Positions 1 through 6,751 of a DNA stretch of 18,341 bases are shown in pieces. How positions within the stretch are numbered: position 1 is the first letter of the stretch; each line of letters opens with the position of its first letter. Location: positions 1-18,341 of the forward strand of contig JAJZOA010000309.1 of the NCBI GenBank assembly GCA_021852225.1, read 5' to 3'. The notes beneath the pieces were generated by a model. That model had not been told where the DNA came from. It made no database searches and saw only the letters and a list, made by a program, of their open reading frames with translations. The stretch comes from Planctomycetota bacterium. Its GTDB lineage: Bacteria > Planctomycetota > Phycisphaerae > WQYP01. A program made the position numbers and the translations under genes.

Positions 1-274
1 TGTGGAAACAATCGACACCACGGACAGCCACCCGTTTTATGTGCAGGGGCAGGGCTGGGTGTCCGCCGATGATTTAACGGCGGGTGAAACGCTCAGTACC
101 CCCGATGGCCAGACGGCGACGGTGGTGGGGACGACAACGGTTGCTGAACCACAAGGCGTATTGGTATATAATTTCACGGTAGCCGACGACCACACGTACT
201 TTGTGGAGGGCTTTGGAAGTAATGGTACAACTGGAAGTTCCGCCGCCCCGCTTGATGCGGTGTGGGTGCATAAT
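1..274 (+). repeat. HINT DNA repeat, copy 1 (expressed position)
   Basis: HINT-coding DNA ending at the VHN codons. Its first 99 bases are identical to copy 3. Carries the haplotype cca...gta-ttg at 149-163. The copy continues upstream of the window. Confidence 0.85.
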
Positions 275-646
275 GAATGCGCGGGGAAATGGATCTACGA
301 GGATCAGGAATCCTGGTCGTTGCGTGCACGCAATTACCAGGAGCAGATAACTGGCCGACAGAGCCAGGCCTTTTTGCGGAACGGCGTAAAGTTTGATGGC
401 TTTGACGCCCAGACGGGCACTCTTCTTGAGGCCAAGGGTCCGGGGTATGAATGGGCGGTAGAGGACGGCGAATTCCGTACCGATTACAAGGGTGCAGAGG
501 GGATACAGGAACAGGCCTTCCGTCAGCGCGAGGCCGCCGGAGCGTTGCCGATCCTATGGCATGTTGCCGAGGAGAATGCGGCCAATGCCATTCGCGGCCT
601 TGTCAGCGACTTCGGGATCGAGGTGGTTTTTACTCCTCCGATTTGA
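2..646 (+). CDS. C-terminus of a polymorphic toxin: pretoxin HINT domain plus Tox-REase-5 nuclease tip (5' partial)
   Basis: The frame is open at the left edge, so this is the last 214 codons of a larger effector whose N-terminal part lies outside the window. Residues 1-92 are the C-terminal half of a pretoxin HINT domain: TxxH motif (TDSH, 7-10), PFYV and GWVSADDL, YNFTV and HTYFVEG, then the terminal VWVHN followed by ECAG. Residues 95-214 are variable and match the Tox-REase-5 pattern: VKFDGFD with a candidate catalytic Asp132, and LLEAKG with Glu143 and Lys145, the PD-(D/E)XK signature. By family knowledge the HINT domain self-cleaves to release the tip, which degrades nucleic acid in a rival cell. 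The next gene, 23 bp downstream, is an Imm52-type protein, the usual partner of this toxin family. This is the only tip in the array likely to belong to an intact effector. Confidence 0.85.
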   Translation: METIDTTDSHPFYVQGQGWVSADDLTAGETLSTPDGQTATVVGTTTVAEPQGVLVYNFTVADDHTYFVEGFGSNGTTGSSAAPLDAVWVHNECAGKWIYEDQESWSLRARNYQEQITGRQSQAFLRNGVKFDGFDAQTGTLLEAKGPGYEWAVEDGEFRTDYKGAEGIQEQAFRQREAAGALPILWHVAEENAANAIRGLVSDFGIEVVFTPPI

Positions 647-669
647 AATATCAATAGGAGCACACCTAA

Positions 670-1464
670 ATGTATGAGAGTTTGTTCTTAAATGCGCGCT
701 GGCGCAGCCGTCGCGAGTCGTTGGATCAGTGCGCAGATCGTGCGAGGCCTTTTTTTCGGGAATTGGCTGAACTGCACAAATCATTTGGCCAATGGTCAAA
801 ATTGGGAACAATCAAGCGCGAAGCGTTGGCTGACAAGTTGCCACCGGAGCCGGGCAACATCCGCGATCTGTTGGCCAAGGGCCGCAACCATTATGACGTG
901 GATAACCGCGTAATAGAGGACCTCGGATACAGCCTTTACCTCTGGAACTGTCTGGAAAAACCAGATGGAATTAACCTACGGATCAGCTGCGGCTGCTATC
1001 CGCCACCCCACATGCCATTTCCCAACGAATGTTTCATTAAATTTTCTCCCGTGCAGGGTGCGTCTGCGAGCGAATTGGCGAAGATTGATAAGATTCTGGC
1101 GGTGGCCGGGGTGATGGTGCGCTACTGGGACCCGGATTACTTATGCGTTTCGACGCACCGTTTAGACGAATTAGCGTTGCCTGAACGCAGTGAATTTACG
1201 GGTGTGCGGCCGGGCTGGCTGACGTATATTTCCGATAAATGGGGAAAAGTTCCCGCATTGCCGGAACCATACAGGCTTGCGCCAATGGGCGGGACGGGAC
1301 AGGTAGTTCTGATCGACGGGATAGAGGGCGCGACAGCAACTGACCTGAAGTGTATTGAGTCTATTCGTCAGCTTTGGGATCGTCTATATGCCTCAGGGCT
1401 TGTGTTAAAGCATCGAGGCGAACGGTGGATCGCCTTGCCGCCCTTTGGCACGCCGGTAAAATGA
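670..1464 (+). CDS. Imm52-type immunity protein for the Tox-REase-5 tip
   Basis: A 264-residue cytoplasmic-type protein with no signal peptide or membrane segment. The ATG is preceded by AGGAG about 9 bases upstream, and the gene starts 23 bp after the toxin stop, as expected for an immunity partner. The central segment (residues ~85-130, GYSLYLWN, then a GCYPPPHMPFPNE stretch) and the late GWLTYIS motif resemble Imm52, the family typically encoded next to Tox-REase-5 toxins. Its inferred job is to bind and block the nuclease tip in the producer and its kin. Family assignment is from remembered motif shape plus context, not from a profile search. Confidence 0.68.
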   Translation: MYESLFLNARWRSRRESLDQCADRARPFFRELAELHKSFGQWSKLGTIKREALADKLPPEPGNIRDLLAKGRNHYDVDNRVIEDLGYSLYLWNCLEKPDGINLRISCGCYPPPHMPFPNECFIKFSPVQGASASELAKIDKILAVAGVMVRYWDPDYLCVSTHRLDELALPERSEFTGVRPGWLTYISDKWGKVPALPEPYRLAPMGGTGQVVLIDGIEGATATDLKCIESIRQLWDRLYASGLVLKHRGERWIALPPFGTPVK

Positions 1465-1504
1465 AGATCGTATCTGATCCGCAGCGGAAAACGATTTTGC
1501 GGTT

Positions 1505-1942
1505 TTGGGGACGACAACGGTTGCTGAAGCTCAAGGCGTTCTGGTATATAATTTCACAGTCGCCGATGACCACACGTATTTCGTGGAGGGCTTTGGAAGT
1601 AATGATACAACTGGAAGTTCTGTCGGGCCGCTGGATGCGGTGTGGGTGCATAATACCTGCGCGGGATTCAACCATTTTTGGCCGAGAGCCTTAGGCAACG
1701 GTCTTCGTTACGGGAGTCGGTTCCTGACGTTCCTAAGCGCTGCCGACCATACTGAGTTACACGCAGCCTTAAGCGCTTACCTTCGTGGAATAACGAAGAG
1801 GCTTGCGGACGGCAGCGTGGCGGATATGCTGCCGCGAACAGGTAATGCTGGCGCGGATGTCCTAGCGAACTTCACCCGCAGTGAGCGGTATTTTGCGCTT
1901 AGGGCCTTTTATAAGGACTACCAGGGGGGGGGCGATACCTAG
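1505..1942 (+). CDS. Orphan toxin cassette 2: partial HINT plus His-rich HNH-like nuclease tip, frameshifted near its end
   Basis: The reading frame begins inside the HINT repeat, with TTG at 1505 the only nearby start and no convincing ribosome site, so it looks like an orphan tip rather than an independently expressed gene. Residues 1-50 are the last part of HINT (YNFTV, HTYFVEG, VWVHN). The tip has NHFWPRALG (His57), then DHTELH (His82, His86), a spacing like HNH/Endonuclease VII-fold toxins of the GHH/AHH group; the exact family is uncertain. The frame stops at 1942 right after a run of nine G. Reading one base out of register gives a helical tail (RYLESFLQETVRAFFTG...) that stops at 1993-1995, overlapping the ATG of the next gene as ATGA. 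The intact toxin therefore probably ran to 1995. Confidence 0.7.
   Translation: MGTTTVAEAQGVLVYNFTVADDHTYFVEGFGSNDTTGSSVGPLDAVWVHNTCAGFNHFWPRALGNGLRYGSRFLTFLSAADHTELHAALSAYLRGITKRLADGSVADMLPRTGNAGADVLANFTRSERYFALRAFYKDYQGGGDT
1506..1662 (+). repeat. HINT DNA repeat, copy 2 (5' truncated)
   Basis: Homology to the other copies starts abruptly at TGGGGACGACAACGG, about 40 bases after the Imm52 stop, and runs through the VWVHN codons and TGCGCGGG. Carries the haplotype gct...gtt-ctg at 1529-1543. Confidence 0.85.
1924..1932 (+). repeat. G9 homopolymer tract causing a frameshift in toxin cassette 2
   Basis: Nine consecutive G interrupt the toxin frame 10 bases before its present stop. A net change of +1 (or -2) G would continue the toxin for about 20 more codons into the immunity start. 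The tract could be an inactivating mutation, a slippage (phase-variable) site, or a sequencing or assembly error. Confidence 0.75.
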
Positions 1943-1991
1943 AATCGTTCCTGCAGGAGACCGTAAGGGCCTTCTTCACTGGGAGTTTGCG

Positions 1992-2600
1992 ATGACGATC
2001 AGTTTAAGGATGGTTCCGGCTGACCGGCCAGATTCCGAACCCGAGGACTGGCTCTTCCACAACGACCGGGGGCCGCGCATCGCGTTGCGCGCGGAATACG
2101 CAATATTTGCATGCCCCCGCTGTAAAAAGTTCCCAGAAATAACCATTTTGGAAAAATTGGGAGCCCCGACGGATTTCCTCGTGCGTAGCACTTGGGATTT
2201 CGTCACGACGGCGGATGGCGTGTTGTGCATTAGCACGCGCCTGGCCGGTATCATCCAGTCCGAAGATATACGAGGGATTAGGTTCATTCCGTTACCGGGC
2301 GATTCCCGCTACGTAATTGCCCTTCCGGCATTGCCGATGGGCTGGGTCGCGGTTGACATTGCATTATGTGGGATGGAGTTCCGCGGGCTTTGCCCCGTTT
2401 GTATGCGATACGGAAAGACGTTGTATTGGCCGCAGCGGCGGGCGATGCGGCTTCCGGAAGAGGACCTGATCATCTGTTCGCCGCTGGTGTTCTCGGAGGG
2501 GCGCTGCCGGATTTTTCCCTTGATGACTACCCGTAAAGTCGCGGATATATTGCGGCGGGAAAACGTCACGGGTTTGGAATTCCTATCGCACGGGTTTTGA
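1992..2600 (+). CDS. Double-CXXC immunity protein for toxin cassette 2 (SitI6-like)
   Basis: I chose the ATG at 1992 because GGGAG lies 6 bases upstream and because the hidden toxin frame ends there in an ATGA overlap; the frame is open further upstream without good starts. The 202-residue product has two CXXC pairs (C41/C44 in CPRC, C134/C137 in CPVC) separated by about 90 residues. This is the layout of the double-CXXCG family of Myxococcus paralogues, some of which are SitI-type immunity proteins. Here the Gly after each second Cys is lost, unlike the two paralogues further right in this array. It presumably binds a zinc ion and neutralises the His-rich nuclease encoded just upstream. Overall similarity to those paralogues is low apart from the Cys spacing and the end, so the assignment is moderate. 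Confidence 0.6.
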   Translation: MTISLRMVPADRPDSEPEDWLFHNDRGPRIALRAEYAIFACPRCKKFPEITILEKLGAPTDFLVRSTWDFVTTADGVLCISTRLAGIIQSEDIRGIRFIPLPGDSRYVIALPALPMGWVAVDIALCGMEFRGLCPVCMRYGKTLYWPQRRAMRLPEEDLIICSPLVFSEGRCRIFPLMTTRKVADILRRENVTGLEFLSHGF

Positions 2601-2664
2601 CGCCGGCCACCGAGCGGGCATTGCGCTGCGGGCATATTCCGGAATTTGAGGAGATTTCGCCATC

Positions 2665-2970
2665 ATCAGGAACGCTGATGGCAGTGTGGAAACAATCGAC
2701 ACCACGGACAGCCACCCGTTTTATGTGCAGGGGCAGGGCTGGGTGTCCGCCGATGATTTAACGGCGGGTGAAACGCTCAGTACGCCCGATGGTCAGACGG
2801 CGACAGTGGTGGGGACGACAACGGTTGCTGAAGCTCAAGGCGTATTGGTATATAATTTCACAGTAGCTGATGACCATACGTATTTTGTAGAGGGCTTTGG
2901 AAGCGCACCAAACGCTGATGGCACAACTGGAAGTTCTGCCGGGCCGCTGGATGCGGTGTGGGTGCATAAC
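2665..2970 (+). repeat. HINT DNA repeat, copy 3 (longest complete copy in the array)
   Basis: Begins with the RNADGSVET codons and ends at VWVHN. Identical to copy 1 over the first 99 shared bases, then diverging. Carries the haplotype gct...gta-ttg at 2833-2847. The 13-mer AACGCTGATGGCA occurs both at 2671 and in the linker at 2911. Confidence 0.85.
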
Positions 2971-3306
2971 AGTTGCAGCAAGCTGCGGCGGAATTTTATC
3001 CGCGCCGGCTTCAAGATGATTGGCCAGGCGGCGCACCATATTGTAGCCCAGGGGGCCAAGGCCGCGGTAGATGCCAGGGCGATACTGCTCAAGTTTGGGA
3101 TTGACGTCAATGGTCTTGAGAACGGTGTGCTGCTTAAGAAGGTGTTCCATGCAGGGATACATACCAAAAAATATTACACGGAGATACTAGCGCGACTGAA
3201 CACGGTCGTGGCAAAGGGCGGAGAAACTGGCGAAATTAAGGCCAATCTTATTACGGAACTTAAACAGATCGCAAGCGAACTGCAAAACCGCACGTTTAAA
3301 TATTAA
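2686..3306 (+). CDS. Orphan toxin cassette 3: HINT C-terminal half plus AHH nuclease tip
   Basis: The frame is open from 2650 but has no ATG; GTG at 2686 is the first plausible start and lies inside the HINT coding repeat, so this is an orphan tip, not a secreted effector by itself. Residues 1-95 are HINT (TDSH, PFYV, HTYFVEG, VWVHN). Residues 96-206 form a compact toxin domain with QAAHHIV (Ala116-His117-His118) and FHAGIH (His155, His159), the hallmarks of the AHH family of HNH/Endonuclease VII-fold nucleases. A 98-base stretch at its 5' end is identical to the first HINT copy. Two Imm11-type genes follow directly, the usual partner family for AHH toxins. Confidence 0.8.
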   Translation: METIDTTDSHPFYVQGQGWVSADDLTAGETLSTPDGQTATVVGTTTVAEAQGVLVYNFTVADDHTYFVEGFGSAPNADGTTGSSAGPLDAVWVHNSCSKLRRNFIRAGFKMIGQAAHHIVAQGAKAAVDARAILLKFGIDVNGLENGVLLKKVFHAGIHTKKYYTEILARLNTVVAKGGETGEIKANLITELKQIASELQNRTFKY

Positions 3307-3330
3307 TATAATTCCAATGAGGTAGCAGGT

Positions 3331-3882
3331 ATGAAGGTTTTCCGTGTCGAATGTGATGTCAATAATTTTCAGACGTTCCAACTGGCAGAAGATGTGGATT
3401 TTTTTAAGAATCCGTATAAATGTGATGACTTGCCACCAAAGGCGGCCACCTGGGTATCCCCGGAAGTTTACGCCGATCCTCCATTGGGAAAACGGGGAGA
3501 TTTTGTGGATTTATGGGCCTGCTTCGCCTTCGCCATCGCACCACGGGCTTACAAAGTCTTAAAAAATATTTTGACACTGGCAGGTGAATTGCTGCCGCTG
3601 GTTCATGAGGGCATTGAATACAAAGTGTTCCATGTAACAAAGCGGTTTGATTGTATTGATAAAAAGCGCTGCCCGGATTGGTTCAGGCAATGCCAGAGCA
3701 GCAGTCCGCGACTTGTCTTTAAGCCAAAAAGGCTGCCGCGTGTTTCCATCTTCAAATTTGAAGGAGATGCAGTTCGCTATTACGCCATTGAACGTACCGG
3801 CGACCCGAAAACGGAATTCAAGGCCGCGGTGGAACACCATGGCCTGACCGGGTTTGAGTTTATACAGGTAGCCAAAGGATAA
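3331..3882 (+). CDS. Imm11-type (DUF1629) immunity protein, copy 1
   Basis: A 183-residue soluble protein starting at ATG 3331 with GAGG 8 bases upstream and 24 bp after the AHH toxin stop. It opens with KVFRVECD and closes with FKAAVEHHGLTGFEF, the beginning and end pattern of the Imm11 (formerly DUF1629) family often found beside AHH and related nuclease toxins. The next gene shares both motifs (KVYRVSCD; FKAAYEFHKATGLKF) but differs through most of the middle. The inferred role is neutralising the AHH toxin. The middle contains Cys residues in KKRCPDWFRQC but no clear metal site. Confidence 0.7.
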   Translation: MKVFRVECDVNNFQTFQLAEDVDFFKNPYKCDDLPPKAATWVSPEVYADPPLGKRGDFVDLWACFAFAIAPRAYKVLKNILTLAGELLPLVHEGIEYKVFHVTKRFDCIDKKRCPDWFRQCQSSSPRLVFKPKRLPRVSIFKFEGDAVRYYAIERTGDPKTEFKAAVEHHGLTGFEFIQVAKG

Positions 3883-3914
3883 TGCCCGCACTTTGTGCGT
3901 TGGAGATATAATTC

Positions 3915-4517
3915 ATGACAAAGGTTTACCGCGTCAGTTGTGACATGGAAAAATTCCAGAGTCTTGCTTGGTTGGATGAAAAGTTGGCCCGGACGGAAGC
4001 ACTGAACCTGGATGGTCATCCGCGAAAAGCGACCTGGCCCAAGCCGGCACCAGCGGTGAGTCTGGTTGATCCGCAAAAGAAACCGGCTGATTTCATGGCG
4101 TTGGGTGAGTCACGGAACCTGGTTATTAGCCGCAGCCATCCACTGGCGGACTTTTTTGACCTTGCCGGGGAATCGCTGCCGCTGAAAGTGGCGACCGGCC
4201 AGAAGGGACTTGCAAAGGATCTGGTGGTATTGAATGTCACGGAATGCCTGAATGTGCTGAATGTAAAATCATCGGTATATACTCCCGCCGGCGAGGCGGA
4301 ACAGTTGGCGGTGACCAAATATGTATTTTATCATCGCTGGTCGGAATCAACGCTTTTTACGGACTTCCGCACGCGACTTTCGGAAGTGTATTGCCGTGAG
4401 GAAACCGGGCAATACAGCTACCCCGAAGGCCACGGCGACGACGGCAATGAGTTCAAGGCCGCATACGAATTCCACAAAGCCACCGGCTTAAAGTTTGAAT
4501 TGCTGTGGGAAGGGTGA
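3915..4517 (+). CDS. Imm11-type (DUF1629) immunity protein, copy 2
   Basis: A 200-residue soluble paralogue of the preceding gene, with GGAG 9 bases before the ATG and a 32-bp gap. The conserved start (KVYRVSCDMEKF) and end (EFKAAYEFHKATGLKFELL) mark it as Imm11. The core is strongly diverged from copy 1, so it may protect against a different AHH-type tip, either an earlier occupant of this cassette or a toxin of neighbouring strains. No toxin lies between the two immunity genes. Confidence 0.7.
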   Translation: MTKVYRVSCDMEKFQSLAWLDEKLARTEALNLDGHPRKATWPKPAPAVSLVDPQKKPADFMALGESRNLVISRSHPLADFFDLAGESLPLKVATGQKGLAKDLVVLNVTECLNVLNVKSSVYTPAGEAEQLAVTKYVFYHRWSESTLFTDFRTRLSEVYCREETGQYSYPEGHGDDGNEFKAAYEFHKATGLKFELLWEG

Positions 4518-4563
4518 ATCAACGCCTGGTGCCACACCGGCAATCTGATTAACTGCGTACAAA

Positions 4564-4785
4564 TTAACGGCGGGTGAAACGCTCAGCACGCCTGACGGCC
4601 AGACGGCGACGGTGGTGGGGACGACAACGGTTGCTGAACCACAAGGCGTTCTGGTATATAATTTCACAGTCGCTGATGACCACACGTATTTCGTGGAGGG
4701 TTTTGGCTGCGCAACAAACGCTGATGGCACAACTTCAGCAACCGGCAGCTTCGCCGCCCCGCTGGATGCGGTGTGGGTGCATAAT
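4564..4785 (+). repeat. HINT DNA repeat, copy 4 (5' truncated)
   Basis: Homology starts at TTAACGGCGGGTGAAAC, 46 bases after the second Imm11 stop, and ends at the VHN codons. It shares the AEPQ codons with copy 1 but gtt-ctg (4648-4653) with copy 2. The linker before VWVHN is the longest of the four. Confidence 0.85.
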
Positions 4786-5124
4786 GATTGTGATTTTGAG
4801 GGTCACCATGGGATACCGAAGTTTCTTGGCGGAAATCGAGAGCAAGAACTTTATGGTGTGGAATCGGCATGGCATACCGGTCCGGGCAGTTTTCATGAGG
4901 CGCTCAAGCTGGCGCTGAAGGAAGAGGGGTTTCCGAAGATTGGTGGACCGGGTGGCGGCATAGAAGACTGGAAGAAATTTTTCACAGGAAACCCGGGATC
5001 GCAGAGTAAAGCGTTCGGCATTCTTTACGACGTCGCCAAGAAATATGATTTGGAAAACGATACGCAGTATCTGGAATACGCAATGCGCAATTTCTCCGCT
5101 GGAAACTTCAAGGTGTTCCCATGA
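4612..5124 (+). CDS. Orphan toxin cassette 4: partial HINT plus GHH-type His-rich nuclease tip
   Basis: HINT-coding sequence is recognisable from 4564 and the frame is open from 4549, but the first usable start is GTG 4612, with no good ribosome site, so this is another orphan tip. Residues 1-58 are the end of HINT (HTYFVEG, a longer linker, VWVHN). The tip begins with GHHGIPKFLGG (Gly64-His65-His66 by rough count), followed by SAWHTGPGSFH (His88, His95), an arrangement like the GHH/WHH group of HNH/Endonuclease VII-fold toxins, and a Gly-rich loop PGGGIEDW. Its stop overlaps the start of the next gene as ATGA, so toxin and immunity protein are translationally coupled. The general plan resembles cassette 2, and both are followed by double-CXXC immunity proteins. 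Confidence 0.75.
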   Translation: MVGTTTVAEPQGVLVYNFTVADDHTYFVEGFGCATNADGTTSATGSFAAPLDAVWVHNDCDFEGHHGIPKFLGGNREQELYGVESAWHTGPGSFHEALKLALKEEGFPKIGGPGGGIEDWKKFFTGNPGSQSKAFGILYDVAKKYDLENDTQYLEYAMRNFSAGNFKVFP

Positions 5125-5762
5125 TGAGGCAGCAGACGGTTTATTATAAACTAGGCTCGAGGTCTGACGAGCCTATGGATACAGACAGGATCTGGCTGGA
5201 GTTGGAGCGATCCCGATATTGTTGTCCTGCCTGTGGGGGCGAATATCCCAAGGTTGGAGGATTGGAACCGATTGTAGCAGACACACGAGGCGGGCGTTCG
5301 CAATTCAGGCTGCCGCTGGAATTCATTTCTCCGATAACGTACGCCATCGTGCGAGATGACCTTCTTGCGGCGCTTGCCCCTGAAAGCCACGAGCAGCTAA
5401 ATCTAGGCATGATCATTGATGAAAATGGCCGGCAGATTCCCAATTATCATACCGCGCAGGCCAAAATATCGGTGCTGGTGCGCGGCGGCCCGGGGTCTAA
5501 GAATAACGGGCTGTGCCGCGAATGTGGTCGGCGGCGTTATTACCCAATGCCGCACGGCTACGGCTATCTCTTGGGCGGAACACTTAACGCGGCGGCCCCG
5601 ATATTGCGGATTCAGGTCGGAAGCATTGCCGTGAACCAGGCCATCCGGGACCGCATCGTGGCCGCAGGGTTGTCGCGGGGGATGTATATCGTAAGACTCC
5701 CGGTGCTGGATGAGCCGGAGGACGGTCTGCCGGCCGATTTAAAGTTCTATGAGAAGATTTAA
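5121..5762 (+). CDS. Double-CXXCG immunity protein (SitI6-like), copy 1
   Basis: A 213-residue protein whose ATG overlaps the toxin stop (ATGA), with AAGG about 8 bases upstream. It has CPACG at C35/C38 and CRECG at C132/C135, the two motifs defining the double-CXXCG family, which includes Myxococcus SitI-type immunity proteins. Between them are RLPLEFIS, VRDDLLAA and VRGGPGS blocks; the late part (ILRIQVGSIAVNQAIRDRI) is also shared with the next gene. Inferred role: a zinc-stabilised antidote to the GHH-type tip. No signal peptide or membrane segment. Confidence 0.78.
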   Translation: MMRQQTVYYKLGSRSDEPMDTDRIWLELERSRYCCPACGGEYPKVGGLEPIVADTRGGRSQFRLPLEFISPITYAIVRDDLLAALAPESHEQLNLGMIIDENGRQIPNYHTAQAKISVLVRGGPGSKNNGLCRECGRRRYYPMPHGYGYLLGGTLNAAAPILRIQVGSIAVNQAIRDRIVAAGLSRGMYIVRLPVLDEPEDGLPADLKFYEKI

Positions 5763-5788
5763 CATTCCGTGAATTTCGGGGTGGTGCA

Positions 5789-6442
5789 ATGGGCGGTGCC
5801 AGAGTGATCTATTACCGACTGACGGCCAAATCAAATGATTCGATCGATATGACTGATGATTGGTACGGGATAAACTACCCGCCTCGGCTTTATTGTGCTC
5901 TTTGTGGTGAAGCTCATCCGGTAAATGGACCCTTGGAGCGCTTACCGATGGATACGCATGGCGGACAAATTGGCTTCCAACTTCCGCTGGAACACATTTC
6001 AGGTGTCAATTACGAAGTGGTGCGGGATGACCTTCTGGAAGCGTTTGGCCCGGAATGCCGGGAATACCTAAGACTTGGCGAGCTGACCGACGAAAACGAC
6101 CGAAGGGTACCGCAGTACCAGACTGCGATGGCGAGAATTGCGGTTCTCGTGCGAGGCGGCCCGGGGTCCGGCGACCTTGGCCTGTGTGCGGAATGTGGCC
6201 GCCGGATATATTTTCCCATGCCGCCAGGCGAGGGCTATCTTTTGCGGGCGAATTTTCCGCATGGGGTGCCAATTCTGCGGGTGCAGGTAGGTAATTTTGC
6301 GGTTAACCAGACCATTCATGATCGGATTGTTTCTGCCGGGCTGGCCGAGGGGATGATTATCCATCCGCTTCCTGTCTTAGATGTTCCCGATGATGGATTT
6401 GCGGTTGATTTAGCATTTTACGGCGAATGCCGTCGGCGGTGA
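5789..6442 (+). CDS. Double-CXXCG immunity protein (SitI6-like), copy 2
   Basis: A 217-residue paralogue of the preceding gene, 26 bp downstream, with a G-rich ribosome-site candidate before the ATG. It keeps CALCG (C36/C39), CAECG (C133/C136), the LPLEHIS, VRDDLLEAFGPE and VRGGPGS blocks, and the ILRVQVGNFAVNQTIHDRI segment. Clear tandem duplication and divergence from copy 1, with no toxin gene between them. It may widen protection to variant toxins. The following HINT fragment lies in the same frame after its stop codon. Confidence 0.78.
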   Translation: MGGARVIYYRLTAKSNDSIDMTDDWYGINYPPRLYCALCGEAHPVNGPLERLPMDTHGGQIGFQLPLEHISGVNYEVVRDDLLEAFGPECREYLRLGELTDENDRRVPQYQTAMARIAVLVRGGPGSGDLGLCAECGRRIYFPMPPGEGYLLRANFPHGVPILRVQVGNFAVNQTIHDRIVSAGLAEGMIIHPLPVLDVPDDGFAVDLAFYGECRRR

Positions 6443-6443
6443 A

Positions 6444-6483
6444 ATGGCCAATTTCGGCAAAGCATGGCCGACTTCGGCGAGGC
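6444..6483 (+). repeat. Imperfect 20-bp tandem duplication
   Basis: Two adjacent 20-base units of the form ATGGCCRAYTTCGGCRARGC, differing at four positions, directly after the last immunity gene and before the truncated HINT copy. It may be a local duplication at a rearrangement junction; no function is evident. Confidence 0.5.
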
Positions 6484-6622
6484 GATGGAGAAAGCCAACG
6501 GCGTCACGCAAACAATCGCCACCACGGACAGCCATCCGTTTTATGTGCAGGGGCAGGGATGGGTGTCCGCCGATGATTTAACGGCGGCTGAAACGCTCAG
6601 TACGCCCGATGGTCAGACGTAA
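6464..6622 (+). pseudogene. Truncated HINT remnant without a toxin tip
   Basis: A reading frame of about 52 codons from ATG 6464 to TAA 6620-6622. It encodes only the first part of the HINT segment (TDSHPFYV, GWVSADDL, then TPDGQT and stop); the YNFTV, HTYFVEG and VWVHN blocks are absent and no toxin domain follows. The lead-in (ADFGEAMEKANGVTQ) differs from copy 3, so it came from a different donor. It marks the right end of the cassette array and is probably the scar of a deleted or recombined cassette. Confidence 0.7.
6506..6619 (+). repeat. HINT DNA repeat, copy 5 (3' truncated)
   Basis: Contains only the 5' half of the repeat, ending at CAGACG before a stop codon; it lacks the part with which copy 2 begins. 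Minor differences from copies 1 and 3 include gcc for gac (IATT instead of IDTT) and gct for ggt (TAAE instead of TAGE). Confidence 0.8.
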
Positions 6623-6751
6623 GTTAGCACGGCTGAGGTTCAGGATGGCAGGGACTTTGCCGTTAATATGTGATGCAGGTTGGTGCGGTCGCTTGGGCGA
6701 TTTGCGGCGGGTGGCAGATTGAACAGTTGCGGTACCCGGCAATTATTTGGA

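Noticed and set aside
1361..1675. Minus-strand frame opposite HINT copy 2 (similar frames lie opposite copies 1 and 3)
   Set aside because: It recurs only because the HINT DNA recurs. It follows the codon pattern of the true plus-strand frame and has no domain of its own.
1..6622. Insertion sequence moving the cassettes
   Set aside because: No transposase, integrase or terminal inverted repeats were found around the cassettes; homology at HINT is enough to explain exchange.
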